Shown piece by piece: positions 45,724 to 55,616 of a stretch of DNA of 64,000 bases. Numbering within the stretch: position 1 is the first letter of the stretch; each line of letters begins with the position of its first letter. The translations under genes were made by a program, and so were the position numbers. Source of the stretch: Pseudemcibacter aquimaris (GTDB lineage Bacteria > Pseudomonadota > Alphaproteobacteria > Sphingomonadales > Emcibacteraceae); contig NZ_CP079800.1 in assembly GCF_028869115.1 (NCBI RefSeq), positions 1,116,001-1,180,000 on the forward strand. The letters run 5' to 3'. The notes beneath the pieces were generated by a model that was given only the letters and a program-made list of their open reading frames with translations, made no database searches and had not been told where the DNA came from.

Positions 45724-46422
45724 CTAGTTTAGAGCGTTAATGATGCTTGGTGCCATTTTCGTCGTAATGATTTTTACGCCCTTAATATTTGGGTGAATTC
45801 GGTCATTTTGGTTTAGTTCGATGAAACCTGCAACGCCATCAAGAAAAAATGGATAAAGTGGTACTTCGTATTTTTTTGCTGTATCAGGATAAATAGTATT
45901 AAATTTTTCCCCGTATACAGGGCCAAGATTTGGTGGTGCGATCATGCCGGCTATAAGTACAGGGATTTCCTTATTTTTTAAAATCGATACCATTTCGTCT
46001 ATGTTTTTGCGGGTAATTTCCGGCTGAATGCCGCGAAGTGCGTCATTGGCGCCAAGCGCAAGAATTACAAGATCTACATCTGGCGTACTTGCCAGTACCC
46101 ATTCAAGACGGGAAAGTCCGCCTGATGAAGTGTCACCGGAAACTCCGGCATTGGCCACTTCGACATTTGTTCCTAAATCAATAAGCGTGCGTTGAAGCTG
46201 GTCTGTGAACCCTTCGCCGGGGCCAAGACCGTATCCTGCGGTCAGGCTGTCACCAAAGGCCAGAATTTTTTTTATTTCCTGCGCATGAGATGGCAAGGTC
46301 GCTGCGTATAATGATCCGAACAGTGTAAATATCGTAAAAATAAGACGCTTTAGCGCAATATGTTTGATTATCGCTATTGGAGTGGTAATAACATTATTGT
46401 ATAACATATGTATTTTAGACAC
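45724..46422 (-). CDS. Secreted GDSL esterase/lysophospholipase (TesA-like)
   Basis: SGNH-fold hydrolase of about 230 aa, in the TesA/arylesterase group. A signal peptide ends near SHAQE. Block I is FGDSLTAGYG with the nucleophile Ser, block II Gly in ANAGVSGDTSSGG, block III LALGANDALRG, and block V has Asp and His in NDRIHPN. The start is either the GTG at 46422 or the ATG at 46407; no ribosome-binding site settles it. It is divergent from the ABC-transporter ATPase gene, the same tesA-ybbA-ybbP neighbourhood seen in E. coli, where the function of the transporter is unsettled. TesA-like enzymes cleave acyl-thioesters and lysophospholipids. Confidence 0.86.
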   Translation of the reverse strand: MSKIHMLYNNVITTPIAIIKHIALKRLIFTIFTLFGSLYAATLPSHAQEIKKILAFGDSLTAGYGLGPGEGFTDQLQRTLIDLGTNVEVANAGVSGDTSSGGLSRLEWVLASTPDVDLVILALGANDALRGIQPEITRKNIDEMVSILKNKEIPVLIAGMIAPPNLGPVYGEKFNTIYPDTAKKYEVPLYPFFLDGVAGFIELNQNDRIHPNIKGVKIITTKMAPSIINALN

Positions 46423-46457
46423 TTTTAAATAACCTTATCGTTTAACGAGTATAATTA

Positions 46458-47174
46458 ATGACCAACAACTGCATTCTTGAACTAAAGAATATTCATCTTC
46501 GCCTTAAAAGCAATGATTTTGAAGTTAAAATCCTTAATGGTATAGACTTTAAAGTTGACGAAGGTAAGGCAGTTGCCATTTTGGGCGCGTCCGGTTCAGG
46601 TAAATCAAGCATGATGTCGGTGATGAACGGGCTTGAGCGTCAGACGGAAGGTAGCGTTATGGTCGCTGGCCATATTCTTGATAAAATGAACGAAGATGAA
46701 CTGGCAATGTTCCGCCGTGATAACATCGGTATCATTTTACAAGCGTTCCATCTTATTCCAACAATGACAGCGATTGAAAATGTGGCTGTACCAATGGAAC
46801 TGGCGGGTATACGCGGTGCTGAAGAAAAGGCAAAAAAGATGCTTGTTGACGTGGGGTTAGAGCACCGTATGGATCATTATCCGACGCAGCTTTCCGGCGG
46901 TGAGCAACAGCGTGTTGCCATCGCCCGTGCTATGGCGCCACAGCCGAAAATATTATTCGCCGATGAACCAACAGGTAATCTGGACGGTAAAACAGGCCAT
47001 AATATTATTGAACTTATTTTTGATCTTAAGGCCAAAAATGACGCGACACTTATTCTTATTACCCATGATCAGGAACTGGCGGAAAAATGTGATGAAATCA
47101 TTCATATCCAGGATGGTCTAATTACTGACAATCGTCATGTCCATGATAACGAAGGTAAAAAGGTGGCTGAATAA
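46458..47174 (+). CDS. ybbA: ABC transporter ATP-binding protein, YbbA/LolD-like
   Basis: ATPase of 238 aa of the MacB/LolD/YbbA group, which drives FtsX-fold permeases. Walker A is GASGSGKSS, the signature [15 protein letters not shown] and Walker [13 protein letters not shown], all within a standard-length ATPase. It couples to the downstream permease through a TAATG overlap at 47172-47176 and is divergent from the tesA-like gene by 35 bp. The product is probably not involved in bulk nutrient uptake; such complexes extract or move lipids and lipoproteins. Symbol given by context with the tesA-like gene. Confidence 0.86.
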   Translation: MTNNCILELKNIHLRLKSNDFEVKILNGIDFKVDEGKAVAILGASGSGKSSMMSVMNGLERQTEGSVMVAGHILDKMNEDELAMFRRDNIGIILQAFHLIPTMTAIENVAVPMELAGIRGAEEKAKKMLVDVGLEHRMDHYPTQLSGGEQQRVAIARAMAPQPKILFADEPTGNLDGKTGHNIIELIFDLKAKNDATLILITHDQELAEKCDEIIHIQDGLITDNRHVHDNEGKKVAE

Positions 47175-49690
47175 TGGTTGCCACACGCTTTGCCCTTCGT
47201 GAAATTAGATTTGCTTTCAAGCAGTTCAGAATTTTCATCGCATGTCTTTTTCTTGGGACGGCGATTATTGCTGCGGTTGGATCCGTAACGCAAAATATCG
47301 CAGAAAGCCTTGCCCGTGATGCACGTGTCTTCCTTGGTGGTGATATCGAAATTGAAACCAATCAACGTGAACTGAGTGAAGAGGAAATGGCATATGTCGC
47401 CGAAACGGCTGCATATGTTTCCACCGTAAGCGAACTTCGCGCCATGGCGCATACAGAGGATTTTTCGGAAAGTAGCCTAATCGAAGTAAAGGCCGTCGAT
47501 GATTATTATCCGATTTACGGCGAACTTGAAACCAATAGCGGTTTGCCACGTTCGGAACTTTTATCCTATAAAGACGGGCATTGGGGCGCAGTACCATTAG
47601 AAGCGATTGCAACGAGACTTGGTGTGGGTATTGGTGACAAGATCAATATCGGAAACTTGCAATATGAAGTACGCGGCATTACTGCGAAAGAGCCAGATAG
47701 TTCCAATGCTGGTTTTCAGCTAGCGCCAAGTATTTTGGTTGATCGCGCCAGTATGGATGATACAGGACTGATTACTTTCGGTAGCCTTGTTGAATATAAT
47801 TACAGATTAAAGCTTGTGGATGGGGCAGACGCGAAACTTTATGAAACCGCAATCGAGGAAGCCTTTCCGGAATCCGATTGGCGGGTAAGAAATTACAGCA
47901 GTGGCGGCGGTAGCACCCAACGTTTCATTGATCGCATGGGTCAGTTCATGACCCTTGTTGGATTAACGGCGCTTCTTGTTGGTGGTGTGGGTGTTAGTAA
48001 CGCCGTGCATGGATATTTAAATTCAAAAACAAATACCATTGCCACTTTTAAAATTCTGGGGGCACAGTCAGATACAATTTTCCAGATTTACTTGCAACAA
48101 ATTCTGATTATGGCTGCAATTTCCATTGTTATGGGATTGATTGCGGGCGGCGCGTTACCGTTTTTATTCGCGGATTTCCTCGAAAGTAAAATGCCGATCC
48201 AGATTACGCGGGAATTCTTCTTTGCACCATTATTGATCGCGGCATATTACAGCATTCTCATCAGTTTAATTTTTACTCTATGGCCTCTTGCGAAAGCGAA
48301 GAATATTTCCGCACGTCAATTATTCCGCATTAGTATTGCAGAACCGGGCGAAAATAACATCCCAAGAAATTATATTTATGCAATTGCCGTCATGGTCGTG
48401 ATGATGTTGGCGATGGTTTTCTACACGGCGGAATATCGTGAACTAACAGGATACTTTATTGGTGGCATGATTGGGTCATTTGTATTGCTCTTTATCACTG
48501 GTAACTTGGTAAAGGTGGCGGTTGGTTATTTGCCAAGACGCTTTAGTCCTGCATTACGGATTGCGTTATCAAATATTACCCGTCCTGGAAACTCAACGCT
48601 TTCGATTATTCTGTCACTTGGGTTGGGGCTTATTTTGCTGACGTCAATCTCGCTTGTTGAATTTAGTTTGGATAGTGAAATTGAAAGACGGGTAGATACC
48701 GACGCACCAAGTTATTTCTTCCTTGATATTCAAAAAGCGGATCACGACAGCTTTAAAGATCATATGTTATCACAAGAAGGAACGAGCCTTTATAGAACTG
48801 TACCGAACCTTCGTGGTCGTATCACGCATGTGAAAGGTGTTCCGTCTGATGAGGTTGAAATTGATCCGGAAGTGAGATGGGTTCTTCGTGGTGACCGTGG
48901 TATGACCTTTACGGATGAAGTGCCAGAGGACAACAAACTTGTTCATGGTGACTGGTGGCCAAAAGGATATCAGGGTGAACCTGAAGTATCCTTAAGCGAA
49001 GATGTGTATAATGGGCTTAATCTTGAGCTAGGTGATAAAATCACTATCAATGTACTTGGTCGCAGTTTTGATGTGGCGGTAAGGTCCGTTCGATCTGTTG
49101 ATTGGGGCACATTCGGCATCAACTATGCAATGATGTTTGACCCATATATGCTAAGCAATGCCCCATATACATATGTTGGTACGTTAAAATCAACAGAGGC
49201 ACGTGAAACTGCAAACTATCAGGAAATTACCAGAAATTACCCGAACGTGACGACCGTGCGCTTAAAAGAGGTTCTTGAAAATGTGCAAGTGTTACTATTG
49301 CAGATTAAAGGGGCAATTGACGTAATGGCATCCATTACCATCGTTGCCGGTATCCTTGTGCTTAGTGGTGCTATCGCGGCGGGACATAAGGGTCGCATTT
49401 ATGATAGTGCGGTTCTAAAAGTCGTGGGTGCAACAAGGAAGGATATTTTAAGAGCATATATCTTTGAATTTATCATCCTTGGTGTGGCGACAGGTGTTGT
49501 TGCGATCTTACTTGGTTCCATTGCTGCTTACGGTATTGTTGTCGGTATTATGGAACTTGAATGGACATTCTCATTATCCATACCTGTTATCACGGTATCG
49601 GCCGCGATTATCATGACCATGACCATAGGAATGTTCAGCATTTACAAGGCCATGTCCGTAAGACCGGCACAAGTTTTGCGCGGAATTTAA
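47174..49690 (+). CDS. ybbP: ABC transporter permease, YbbP/FtsX-like
   Basis: Permease of 838 aa with two FtsX domains. An N-terminal membrane helix (residues about 15-35) is followed by a large periplasmic MacB-type domain, three helices (about 260-390), a further helix pair in the middle, a second extracytoplasmic domain (about 500-690) and three C-terminal helices ending ...SVRPAQVLRGI. This doubled architecture is that of YbbP rather than LolC/E. It is translationally coupled to the ATPase. Its stop overlaps the pncC stop by 4 bp on the opposite strand. Substrate unknown. Confidence 0.86.
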   Translation: MVATRFALREIRFAFKQFRIFIACLFLGTAIIAAVGSVTQNIAESLARDARVFLGGDIEIETNQRELSEEEMAYVAETAAYVSTVSELRAMAHTEDFSESSLIEVKAVDDYYPIYGELETNSGLPRSELLSYKDGHWGAVPLEAIATRLGVGIGDKINIGNLQYEVRGITAKEPDSSNAGFQLAPSILVDRASMDDTGLITFGSLVEYNYRLKLVDGADAKLYETAIEEAFPESDWRVRNYSSGGGSTQRFIDRMGQFMTLVGLTALLVGGVGVSNAVHGYLNSKTNTIATFKILGAQSDTIFQIYLQQILIMAAISIVMGLIAGGALPFLFADFLESKMPIQITREFFFAPLLIAAYYSILISLIFTLWPLAKAKNISARQLFRISIAEPGENNIPRNYIYAIAVMVVMMLAMVFYTAEYRELTGYFIGGMIGSFVLLFITGNLVKVAVGYLPRRFSPALRIALSNITRPGNSTLSIILSLGLGLILLTSISLVEFSLDSEIERRVDTDAPSYFFLDIQKADHDSFKDHMLSQEGTSLYRTVPNLRGRITHVKGVPSDEVEIDPEVRWVLRGDRGMTFTDEVPEDNKLVHGDWWPKGYQGEPEVSLSEDVYNGLNLELGDKITINVLGRSFDVAVRSVRSVDWGTFGINYAMMFDPYMLSNAPYTYVGTLKSTEARETANYQEITRNYPNVTTVRLKEVLENVQVLLLQIKGAIDVMASITIVAGILVLSGAIAAGHKGRIYDSAVLKVVGATRKDILRAYIFEFIILGVATGVVAILLGSIAAYGIVVGIMELEWTFSLSIPVITVSAAIIMTMTIGMFSIYKAMSVRPAQVLRGI

Positions 49691-50175
49691 ATTGTTTTAT
49701 TAAGCAATTCTAAGGCAGCAATGACAGTTGCTTCACGGACTTTGTCACGACCGATGTCACCGAATAAACACTTTTTATGGATGGGTGGTTTCTCTTTTTT
49801 TTGTACGGCAATATGCACCAGACCAACAGGTTTGGTGTCTGTGCCACCACCTGGTCCCGCAATGCCGGTAACGGCGACAGCGATATCGCACCCTGAATTA
49901 TTTAAGGCGCCACTTACCATTTCAAGGGCGGTTTCTTCGCTTACGGCACCGTGGTTTTCAAGTGTTTCTGGGTTAACGCCAAGCTCTTGTTGTTTGGCTA
50001 GGTTTGAATAGGTGATATAACCACGATCAACAACATCAGATGATCCTGCAATTTCCGTTAAAACACCAATGATTAATCCGCCAGTACAGGACTCTGCGGT
50101 GACAACTTGAAGGTTGTTTTTGCGTGCGTGTTCAAGAACGTCTTCGCTAAGTTTTATTATTTCATCAGAGAACAT
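49687..50175 (-). CDS. pncC: Nicotinamide-nucleotide amidase, CinA C-terminal domain
   Basis: Stand-alone CinA C-terminal domain of 162 aa that deamidates nicotinamide mononucleotide to nicotinate mononucleotide in NAD salvage. Family motifs are TAESCTGGLI with the catalytic Ser, GYITYSNLAKQ, and GIAGPGGGTDTKPVGLVHIA. The start overlaps the end of pgpA by 11 bp, giving an ispDF-pgpA-pncC operon, an order common in alphaproteobacteria. Its own 3' end overlaps that of the convergent permease gene. Confidence 0.92.
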   Translation of the reverse strand: MFSDEIIKLSEDVLEHARKNNLQVVTAESCTGGLIIGVLTEIAGSSDVVDRGYITYSNLAKQQELGVNPETLENHGAVSEETALEMVSGALNNSGCDIAVAVTGIAGPGGGTDTKPVGLVHIAVQKKEKPPIHKKCLFGDIGRDKVREATVIAALELLNKTI

Positions 50176-50650
50176 AAATATTCACCGCGTATAAAGTCAT
50201 TGCACCTAAAATGCCCGCAACAACATCATCCATCATCACACCAAAAGAATCATGTCGTTTGTCAAAAAATGATACCGGCCATGGTTTCATAATATCAAAT
50301 ACTCTGAACGCCAGCAGTGCGAGCACATATTGTCCCATATGGTTGTTGTCGGCAATCATCATGCAAACAAGCCATTGGCCGACGACCTCATCAATCACGA
50401 CTTCGCCGGGGTCTGTTTTTCCGGTTTTTTCCATGTAGACACGTGATGACCATAATCCAAGCACGAAAACAATAAGCGTCGCATTAGCAAGCCCGAATAG
50501 ACCGGCATTTTCAATAATGAGCCATGCAAAGGGCAGGGCGGCAATGCTGCCCATGGTGCCAGGTGCAATGGGAATGGAACCTGAATAAAACCATGTGGAA
50601 ATAATAAAGGCCGGATCAAATGATGATATTTTTTTTGTTTCTTCTGACAT
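50165..50650 (-). CDS. pgpA: Phosphatidylglycerophosphatase A
   Basis: Inner-membrane phosphatase of 161 aa that converts phosphatidylglycerophosphate to phosphatidylglycerol. It shows the PgpA signature PGTMGSIAALP, membrane helices about residues 10-25, 45-70 and 90-115, and acidic motifs VVIDEVVGQW and FRVFDIMKPWP, followed by MMDDVVAG. It lies 3 bp downstream of the ispDF stop and overlaps pncC, so all three are one transcript. PG is also the donor for Lgt reactions. Confidence 0.92.
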   Translation of the reverse strand: MSEETKKISSFDPAFIISTWFYSGSIPIAPGTMGSIAALPFAWLIIENAGLFGLANATLIVFVLGLWSSRVYMEKTGKTDPGEVVIDEVVGQWLVCMMIADNNHMGQYVLALLAFRVFDIMKPWPVSFFDKRHDSFGVMMDDVVAGILGAMTLYAVNIYVL

Positions 50651-50653
50651 TTT

Positions 50654-51811
50654 TTATTCCGGTAATCTGATGGTTGCAACGGCCTGTGCCATAATGCCTT
50701 CGCGTTTTCCGGTAAAGCCCAGTTTTTCCGTCGTTGTGGCCTTAACACTTACACGGGCGACATCAAGATCAATAATTTCAGAAATGCGGTCGCGGATTTT
50801 ATCACGGTGCGGTCCTATTTTTGGTGCTTCGCAGATAATGGTCAGGTCAACATGGGCGATAACGCCATCCTGTTCATAAACCTTTTCTGCGGCGTGTTTT
50901 AAGAAAATATTGGAACTTGCCCCTTTCCATTGGTCGTCCGATGGTGGGAAATGATCGCCGATATCACCAAGTGCCATGGCACCCAGTATCGCATCAGTTA
51001 ATGCGTGTAAGGCGACATCGGCGTCAGAGTGTCCTTTTAATTTATGGGTATGCGGGATTTCAACACCGCCAAGTATTACTTGGTCACCATCTTCAAATGC
51101 ATGGACGTCAATGCCATATCCTGTTCTTACATCCGTGTATGTTTTTCCAATCATCATTTCTGCTTTCGTCAGGTCTTCAGATGTTGTGATTTTAAAATTT
51201 CTTTCCGAACCATCAATGATACGAACTTTTAAGCCGCTTTTTTCTGCAATCGCGCTATCATCGGTCATATTTTCATTTTCAAATCTGCGATGAGCCATGA
51301 AAATGGCTTTATAACGGAATGCCTGCGGTGTTTGTGCGCGGTAAAGATAATTACGGTCAAGCGTGCTGTCGATTTTATCCTGCCCCATATATTTGATGGT
51401 ATCAGTGACTTTAAGTGCTGGAATGACGGCGCCTTCTTTTTCAACAACCAGAATAAGATCGTTTAATATTTCTTGGTCAAGAAAAGGTCTAGCTGCGTCG
51501 TGAATGAACACATATTCCGGTTCCAGTTCACTGATGGCCTCTAATCCGTTAAGAACGGATTGTTGGCGTGTTTCACCGCCATGAACAGGCGCAGGGATTT
51601 CTAACCCGTTTATTGCATTTTCGTATAGTTTGGTGTCATCTGGATGGATGATAACCTGTATATGATCAATAGAAGGGTTTTTAAGAAATACTTCGATTGT
51701 GTGTCTAAGCACTGGTATTCCGCCAATATCAAGATATTGTTTCGGAATTTCCCCGCCCACCCGGTGGCCGCGCCCGGCGGCGACAATGATTGCTGCATTC
51801 TTTATTGTCAT
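50654..51811 (-). CDS. ispDF: Bifunctional IspD/IspF enzyme of the MEP isoprenoid pathway
   Basis: Fusion of 385 aa that carries out two non-consecutive steps of isoprenoid synthesis. The N-terminal IspD (residues about 1-220; 2-C-methylerythritol-4-phosphate cytidylyltransferase) has IVAAGRGHRVGGEIPKQYL and IHDAARPF. The C-terminal IspF (about 225-385; 2,4-cyclodiphosphate synthase) has GYGIDVHAFEDGD and the zinc and substrate residues in GHSDADVALHALTDAILGA. The frame begins at TTG 51835, but ATG 51811 (MTIKNAA) fits the family. The fusion is typical of alphaproteobacteria. It heads the pgpA-pncC operon and is divergent from dusB. Confidence 0.95.
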   Translation of the reverse strand: MTIKNAAIIVAAGRGHRVGGEIPKQYLDIGGIPVLRHTIEVFLKNPSIDHIQVIIHPDDTKLYENAINGLEIPAPVHGGETRQQSVLNGLEAISELEPEYVFIHDAARPFLDQEILNDLILVVEKEGAVIPALKVTDTIKYMGQDKIDSTLDRNYLYRAQTPQAFRYKAIFMAHRRFENENMTDDSAIAEKSGLKVRIIDGSERNFKITTSEDLTKAEMMIGKTYTDVRTGYGIDVHAFEDGDQVILGGVEIPHTHKLKGHSDADVALHALTDAILGAMALGDIGDHFPPSDDQWKGASSNIFLKHAAEKVYEQDGVIAHVDLTIICEAPKIGPHRDKIRDRISEIIDLDVARVSVKATTTEKLGFTGKREGIMAQAVATIRLPE

Positions 51812-51871
51812 GCGGCAGACGCTATCATTTTTCAAATATTTTGTCGCTACATTTCTTGTTATTTTTCCGCT

Positions 51872-51900
51872 TTGACCTTTTGGCAGTTTTCCGCTATATT
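51872..51900 (+). promoter_or_regulatory. Promoter of the dusB-ntrBC operon
   Basis: TTGACC (51872-51877) and TATATT (51895-51900) with exactly 17 bp between. It is the best sigma70-like match in the window, 55 bp upstream of the dusB ATG. Confidence 0.7.
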
Positions 51901-51955
51901 GCCGCGCTTAGTGACTAATTTTTAGACAGATGTATGTATTGCACATTTTTTAATC

Positions 51956-52957
51956 ATGACTAACGCTTTAAAACCTATAAATATTGGATCAATTACAATT
52001 GATAATCCGGTGCTTTTATGTCCGATGGCCGGAGTGACCGATTTGCCATTCAGAAGGCTTGTGAAGCGCTTTGGCGCGGGGCTTGTGACATCAGAAATGA
52101 TTGCCAGTCAAGCCATGATCCGCGATCATAAACGCACACATAAAATGGCCCATGCTGAAAGTGATGAATATGTTATGTCTGTTCAGTTAGCTGGCTGCGA
52201 TCCTGAAATGATGGCGGATGCGGCACGTATGAACGAGGAAAAAGGCGCGCCAATCATTGATATTAATATGGGGTGTCCTGCGAAAAAAATCGTTAATGGT
52301 TATGCTGGATCCGCATTGATGCAGGATCTTGATATCGCTGGTAAGATTATTGAGGCTACCGTCAATGCGGTATCAATTCCAGTAACGCTTAAGATGCGTA
52401 CGGGTTGGGATAGTGAGCATCGCAATGCACCGGAACTTGCAAACATCGCAGAGGACCTTGGCATTAAAATGGTAACCGTTCACGGACGAACCAGAAATCA
52501 AATGTACCGTGGTTCAGCAGACTGGTCATTCATTCGAAATGTAAAGGATGCTGTGTCAATCCCAGTGATCGCCAATGGCGATATTGTAACCTGCGCAGAT
52601 GCGAAAGAGGCGTTAAAGCAATCAGGTGCGGACGGTGTAATGATTGGTAGAGGATGCTACGGCAAGCCGTGGTTTATTTCTCAAGTTATACATTATTTAA
52701 AAACTGGTGAAGAATTGCCGTCCCCTGAACTTGCAACAATCAAAGATATTATGATCGAGCATTATTTATCAATGCTAGAACATTATGGTGAAGAAGCAGG
52801 CAAGAAAATCGCCCGTAAGCACATCAGTTGGTATACTAAAGGCCTGCGCGATAGTGCTGAATTCAGGCAGAAGGTCAATAAAATGACGGATACGAAAGAA
52901 GTTCTGCAAACGATTGAGGATTTCTTTGAGCCACTCTTATTAGAAGACGCCGCATAG
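51956..52957 (+). CDS. dusB: tRNA-dihydrouridine synthase B
   Basis: FMN-dependent enzyme of 333 aa that reduces uridine to dihydrouridine in tRNA. Motifs are [34 protein letters not shown] with the catalytic Cys, [20 protein letters not shown] and VIANGDIV. It is the first gene of the ntrBC operon, as in many proteobacteria, with ntrB starting one base after its stop. Confidence 0.94.
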   Translation: MTNALKPINIGSITIDNPVLLCPMAGVTDLPFRRLVKRFGAGLVTSEMIASQAMIRDHKRTHKMAHAESDEYVMSVQLAGCDPEMMADAARMNEEKGAPIIDINMGCPAKKIVNGYAGSALMQDLDIAGKIIEATVNAVSIPVTLKMRTGWDSEHRNAPELANIAEDLGIKMVTVHGRTRNQMYRGSADWSFIRNVKDAVSIPVIANGDIVTCADAKEALKQSGADGVMIGRGCYGKPWFISQVIHYLKTGEELPSPELATIKDIMIEHYLSMLEHYGEEAGKKIARKHISWYTKGLRDSAEFRQKVNKMTDTKEVLQTIEDFFEPLLLEDAA

Positions 52958-52958
52958 T

Positions 52959-54071
52959 ATGGAGCAGGCTGATCTAGGAAATATCACGGATCAACAGTCA
53001 GGTTCAGATTATGAGGCCATATTAAACAGTTTACCTGATGCGATTTTAACCCTTTCTAGTGAGGGAGAGATCGTATATGCGAATGCGGCGGCAGAAATAT
53101 TGCTAGGCAGCAGTTTGCGTATTTTAACGCGTAAAAAAATTTCTGATATAGTACCAGATGATAGTCCGGTTTTGACGCTTGTCAGTCAATCATTTGAAAA
53201 ACATGCTGTTGTTTCCGAATATGATGTCAATATTGGCAATCCATTAAGTGGTGAAGTTAAGGTGGATGTTCATGTTGCGCCACAGTTAAATGACATCGGC
53301 ACACAAGTGAATAACGTTATATTGCAGTTTCAGCAAAGAACAATTGCACAAAAAATAAGTCAGCAAAAACAACATAGAAATGCAGCAAGGTCAGTGTCGG
53401 GCATGGCTGCGATGCTTGCTCATGAAATTAAAAACCCGCTTTCTGGGATTAAGGGGTCTGCACAAATCTTATCACATGAGGTGAGCGAAGAAGATAAAGC
53501 ATTAACTGATCTTATCGTTGATGAAGTCGACCGAATTTGCGCCCTTGTTGACCGGATGGAAATTTTTACAGACAGCAGGCAGATTGATAGGGAAGAAATA
53601 AATATCCATAGCATACTCGAACATGTCAGGCGGCTAGCAGAGAATGGATTTGGAAAACATGTAAAGTTTATGGAACATTATGATCCATCATTGCCAGCGA
53701 CGATGGGGGATCGGGGAAGGCTTATCCAAGTTTTTCTTAATATTGTGAAAAATGCATGTGAAGCCGTAACACATGATGATGGACAAGTTACATTTACGAC
53801 GGCCTATAAACAGGGGATGCGTGTTGCAACAGGCACAGATGAATATCTAAATCTGCCACTTGAAATATGCATTATTGATAATGGCGGGGGTATCGCGAAT
53901 GAGATTAAAGAAGATATTTTTGATCCATTCGTAACGACAAAAACAGGTGGTACCGGTTTAGGGCTTGCAATGGTTGCAAAAATTATTGCGGACCATGGCG
54001 GGATAATTGAATGCGATACCAGTGAAGGTAAAACCATTTTTAGAATCCTGTTGCCAGCGGGAAGGGGATAA
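52959..54071 (+). CDS. ntrB: Nitrogen regulation sensor histidine kinase NtrB
   Basis: Soluble histidine kinase of 370 aa that phosphorylates NtrC under nitrogen limitation and is reversed under PII control. A PAS domain (residues about 20-120) is followed by HisKA with the phospho-acceptor His in [15 protein letters not shown] and an HATPase_c domain with N-box [19 protein letters not shown] and GTGLGLAMV. There is no transmembrane segment. It is one base after dusB and 7 bp before ntrC. Confidence 0.94.
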   Translation: MEQADLGNITDQQSGSDYEAILNSLPDAILTLSSEGEIVYANAAAEILLGSSLRILTRKKISDIVPDDSPVLTLVSQSFEKHAVVSEYDVNIGNPLSGEVKVDVHVAPQLNDIGTQVNNVILQFQQRTIAQKISQQKQHRNAARSVSGMAAMLAHEIKNPLSGIKGSAQILSHEVSEEDKALTDLIVDEVDRICALVDRMEIFTDSRQIDREEINIHSILEHVRRLAENGFGKHVKFMEHYDPSLPATMGDRGRLIQVFLNIVKNACEAVTHDDGQVTFTTAYKQGMRVATGTDEYLNLPLEICIIDNGGGIANEIKEDIFDPFVTTKTGGTGLGLAMVAKIIADHGGIIECDTSEGKTIFRILLPAGRG

Positions 54072-54078
54072 AGAAAAA

Positions 54079-55539
54079 ATGACCAATAAAACAATCCTTA
54101 TAGCAGATGATGACGCGGCCATTAGAACTGTTCTTTCGCGAGCGTTGGGGCGCGAAGGGTATGATGTCAGGCTTTCCAGTAATGCGTCAACACTTTGGAA
54201 GTGGGTTTCAAATGGCGAAGGGGATTTGGTAATTTCCGATGTCATGATGCCGGATGATAACGGACTTGATATGCTTGTGCGTATTAAGAAAATCAGACCG
54301 GAACTTCCGGTGATTATCATGAGTGCACAAAACACACTAATGACTGCTGTAAAGGCGGCGGAAAGCGGTGCATATGAATATTTGCCAAAACCGTTTGATC
54401 TTGAAGAAATAATGCTTGCGGTGAGAAAAGGAATTAGCCCTAAAAACAAGCAGGATCGGTTAGCGTTGATCAATGATCAGGAAGATATACCGCTTATCGG
54501 TCGATCACCTGCGATGCAGGATGTTTACCGTGTCATGGCGCGTCTGATGAATAATGACCTTACTGTTATGATAACTGGTGAAACCGGTACAGGTAAAGAG
54601 CTCGTCGCAAGGGCGCTTCATGATTTTGGGGCAAGAAGAAATGCGCCGTTTGTGGCTGTGAATATGGCGGCGATCCCGAAAGATTTAATTGAGAGTGAAC
54701 TTTTTGGCCATGAAAAGGGTTCCTTTACGGGGGCCGTTTCTAAAAATGTTGGCCGTTTTGAACAGGCCAAGGGTGGAACACTATTTCTTGATGAGATTGG
54801 CGATATGCCGATGGAAGCACAAACAAGACTTCTTCGTGTCTTGCAAGAAGGTGAGTTCGTTTCTGTTGGTGGTGGCACGCCAACAAAAATCGATGTGCGT
54901 ATCATTGCGGCAACCCATAGAAATTTAAAAACGCTTATTGCGCAAGGGTTGTTCAGGGAAGATCTTTATTACCGGTTAAATGTTGTTCCAATTAATTTGC
55001 CACCGCTACGCGACCGTAAAGGGGATATTGATGATTTGGTAAGGCATTTTTTATCCAAATTCGCGGAAGACCATAACCAAACACCAAAGTTGATGAATAA
55101 AGATGCTGTTGATCATTTGGAACAATATGACTGGCCTGGGAATATCCGGGAGCTTGAAAATCTGGTTAATCGCTTGGCTGCATTATATAGCGAAGATGAA
55201 ATAAGTCTGGAAAATGTGATTGCAGAATTAAGGACTGCTGGGAGTGATAGCGTAAGAGAAACTGGCAAAAATAATGATCAAATTAATGATGAAACCCTTC
55301 AGCAATCCATTCACCGTCATTTAAAAAAGTATTTCGACGCGCATCCTCACGGAGAACTTCCGCCAAGGGGGCTTTATGGCAGGGTATTAAGCGAACTGGA
55401 AAGGCCACTCATTGAACTTTCGTTAAGAGCAACGAGAGGTAATCAAATTAAAGCAGCTGAGATGCTGGGCTTAAACAGAAATACGTTGCGTAAAAAAATA
55501 AAAGAACTTGAAATTCAGATTGTTAAAGACCGTTTTTAA
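54079..55539 (+). CDS. ntrC: Nitrogen regulation response regulator NtrC
   Basis: Sigma54-dependent activator of 486 aa. The receiver (residues 1-120) has the phospho-acceptor Asp in [12 protein letters not shown]. The AAA+ domain (about 140-380) has Walker [11 protein letters not shown], the sigma54-contacting loop GSFTGA (Ser for Ala at position 2 of GAFTGA) and Walker [12 protein letters not shown]. The C-terminal Fis-type helix-turn-helix is in [21 protein letters not shown]. The frame extends upstream to 54007, but ATG 54079 ([12 protein letters not shown]) is the family start. A candidate promoter and palindrome lie in the 77-bp gap downstream, before ntrY. Confidence 0.95.
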   Translation: MTNKTILIADDDAAIRTVLSRALGREGYDVRLSSNASTLWKWVSNGEGDLVISDVMMPDDNGLDMLVRIKKIRPELPVIIMSAQNTLMTAVKAAESGAYEYLPKPFDLEEIMLAVRKGISPKNKQDRLALINDQEDIPLIGRSPAMQDVYRVMARLMNNDLTVMITGETGTGKELVARALHDFGARRNAPFVAVNMAAIPKDLIESELFGHEKGSFTGAVSKNVGRFEQAKGGTLFLDEIGDMPMEAQTRLLRVLQEGEFVSVGGGTPTKIDVRIIAATHRNLKTLIAQGLFREDLYYRLNVVPINLPPLRDRKGDIDDLVRHFLSKFAEDHNQTPKLMNKDAVDHLEQYDWPGNIRELENLVNRLAALYSEDEISLENVIAELRTAGSDSVRETGKNNDQINDETLQQSIHRHLKKYFDAHPHGELPPRGLYGRVLSELERPLIELSLRATRGNQIKAAEMLGLNRNTLRKKIKELEIQIVKDRF

Positions 55540-55549
55540 AGTTTTTTAT

Positions 55550-55595
55550 TTAATCAATTGTTATTTCCGTGCTAAAATGTTGCATTATTGCAACA
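55550..55595 (+). promoter_or_regulatory. Promoter-like region and perfect palindrome upstream of ntrY
   Basis: A weak promoter TTAATC-N17-TAAAAT (55550-55578) is immediately followed by TGTTGCA-TTAT-TGCAACA (55578-55595), a perfect 7+4+7 palindrome lying at the expected transcript start 22 bp before the ntrY ATG. It is a candidate repressor or autoregulatory site. Confidence 0.45.
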
Positions 55596-55616
55596 AACTG
55601 ATAATCTCTGACCATT

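Noticed and set aside
54007-54078. Start of ntrC inside ntrB
   Set aside because: The receiver domain begins directly at ATG 54079, and the upstream codons overlap the ntrB ATPase domain in another frame.
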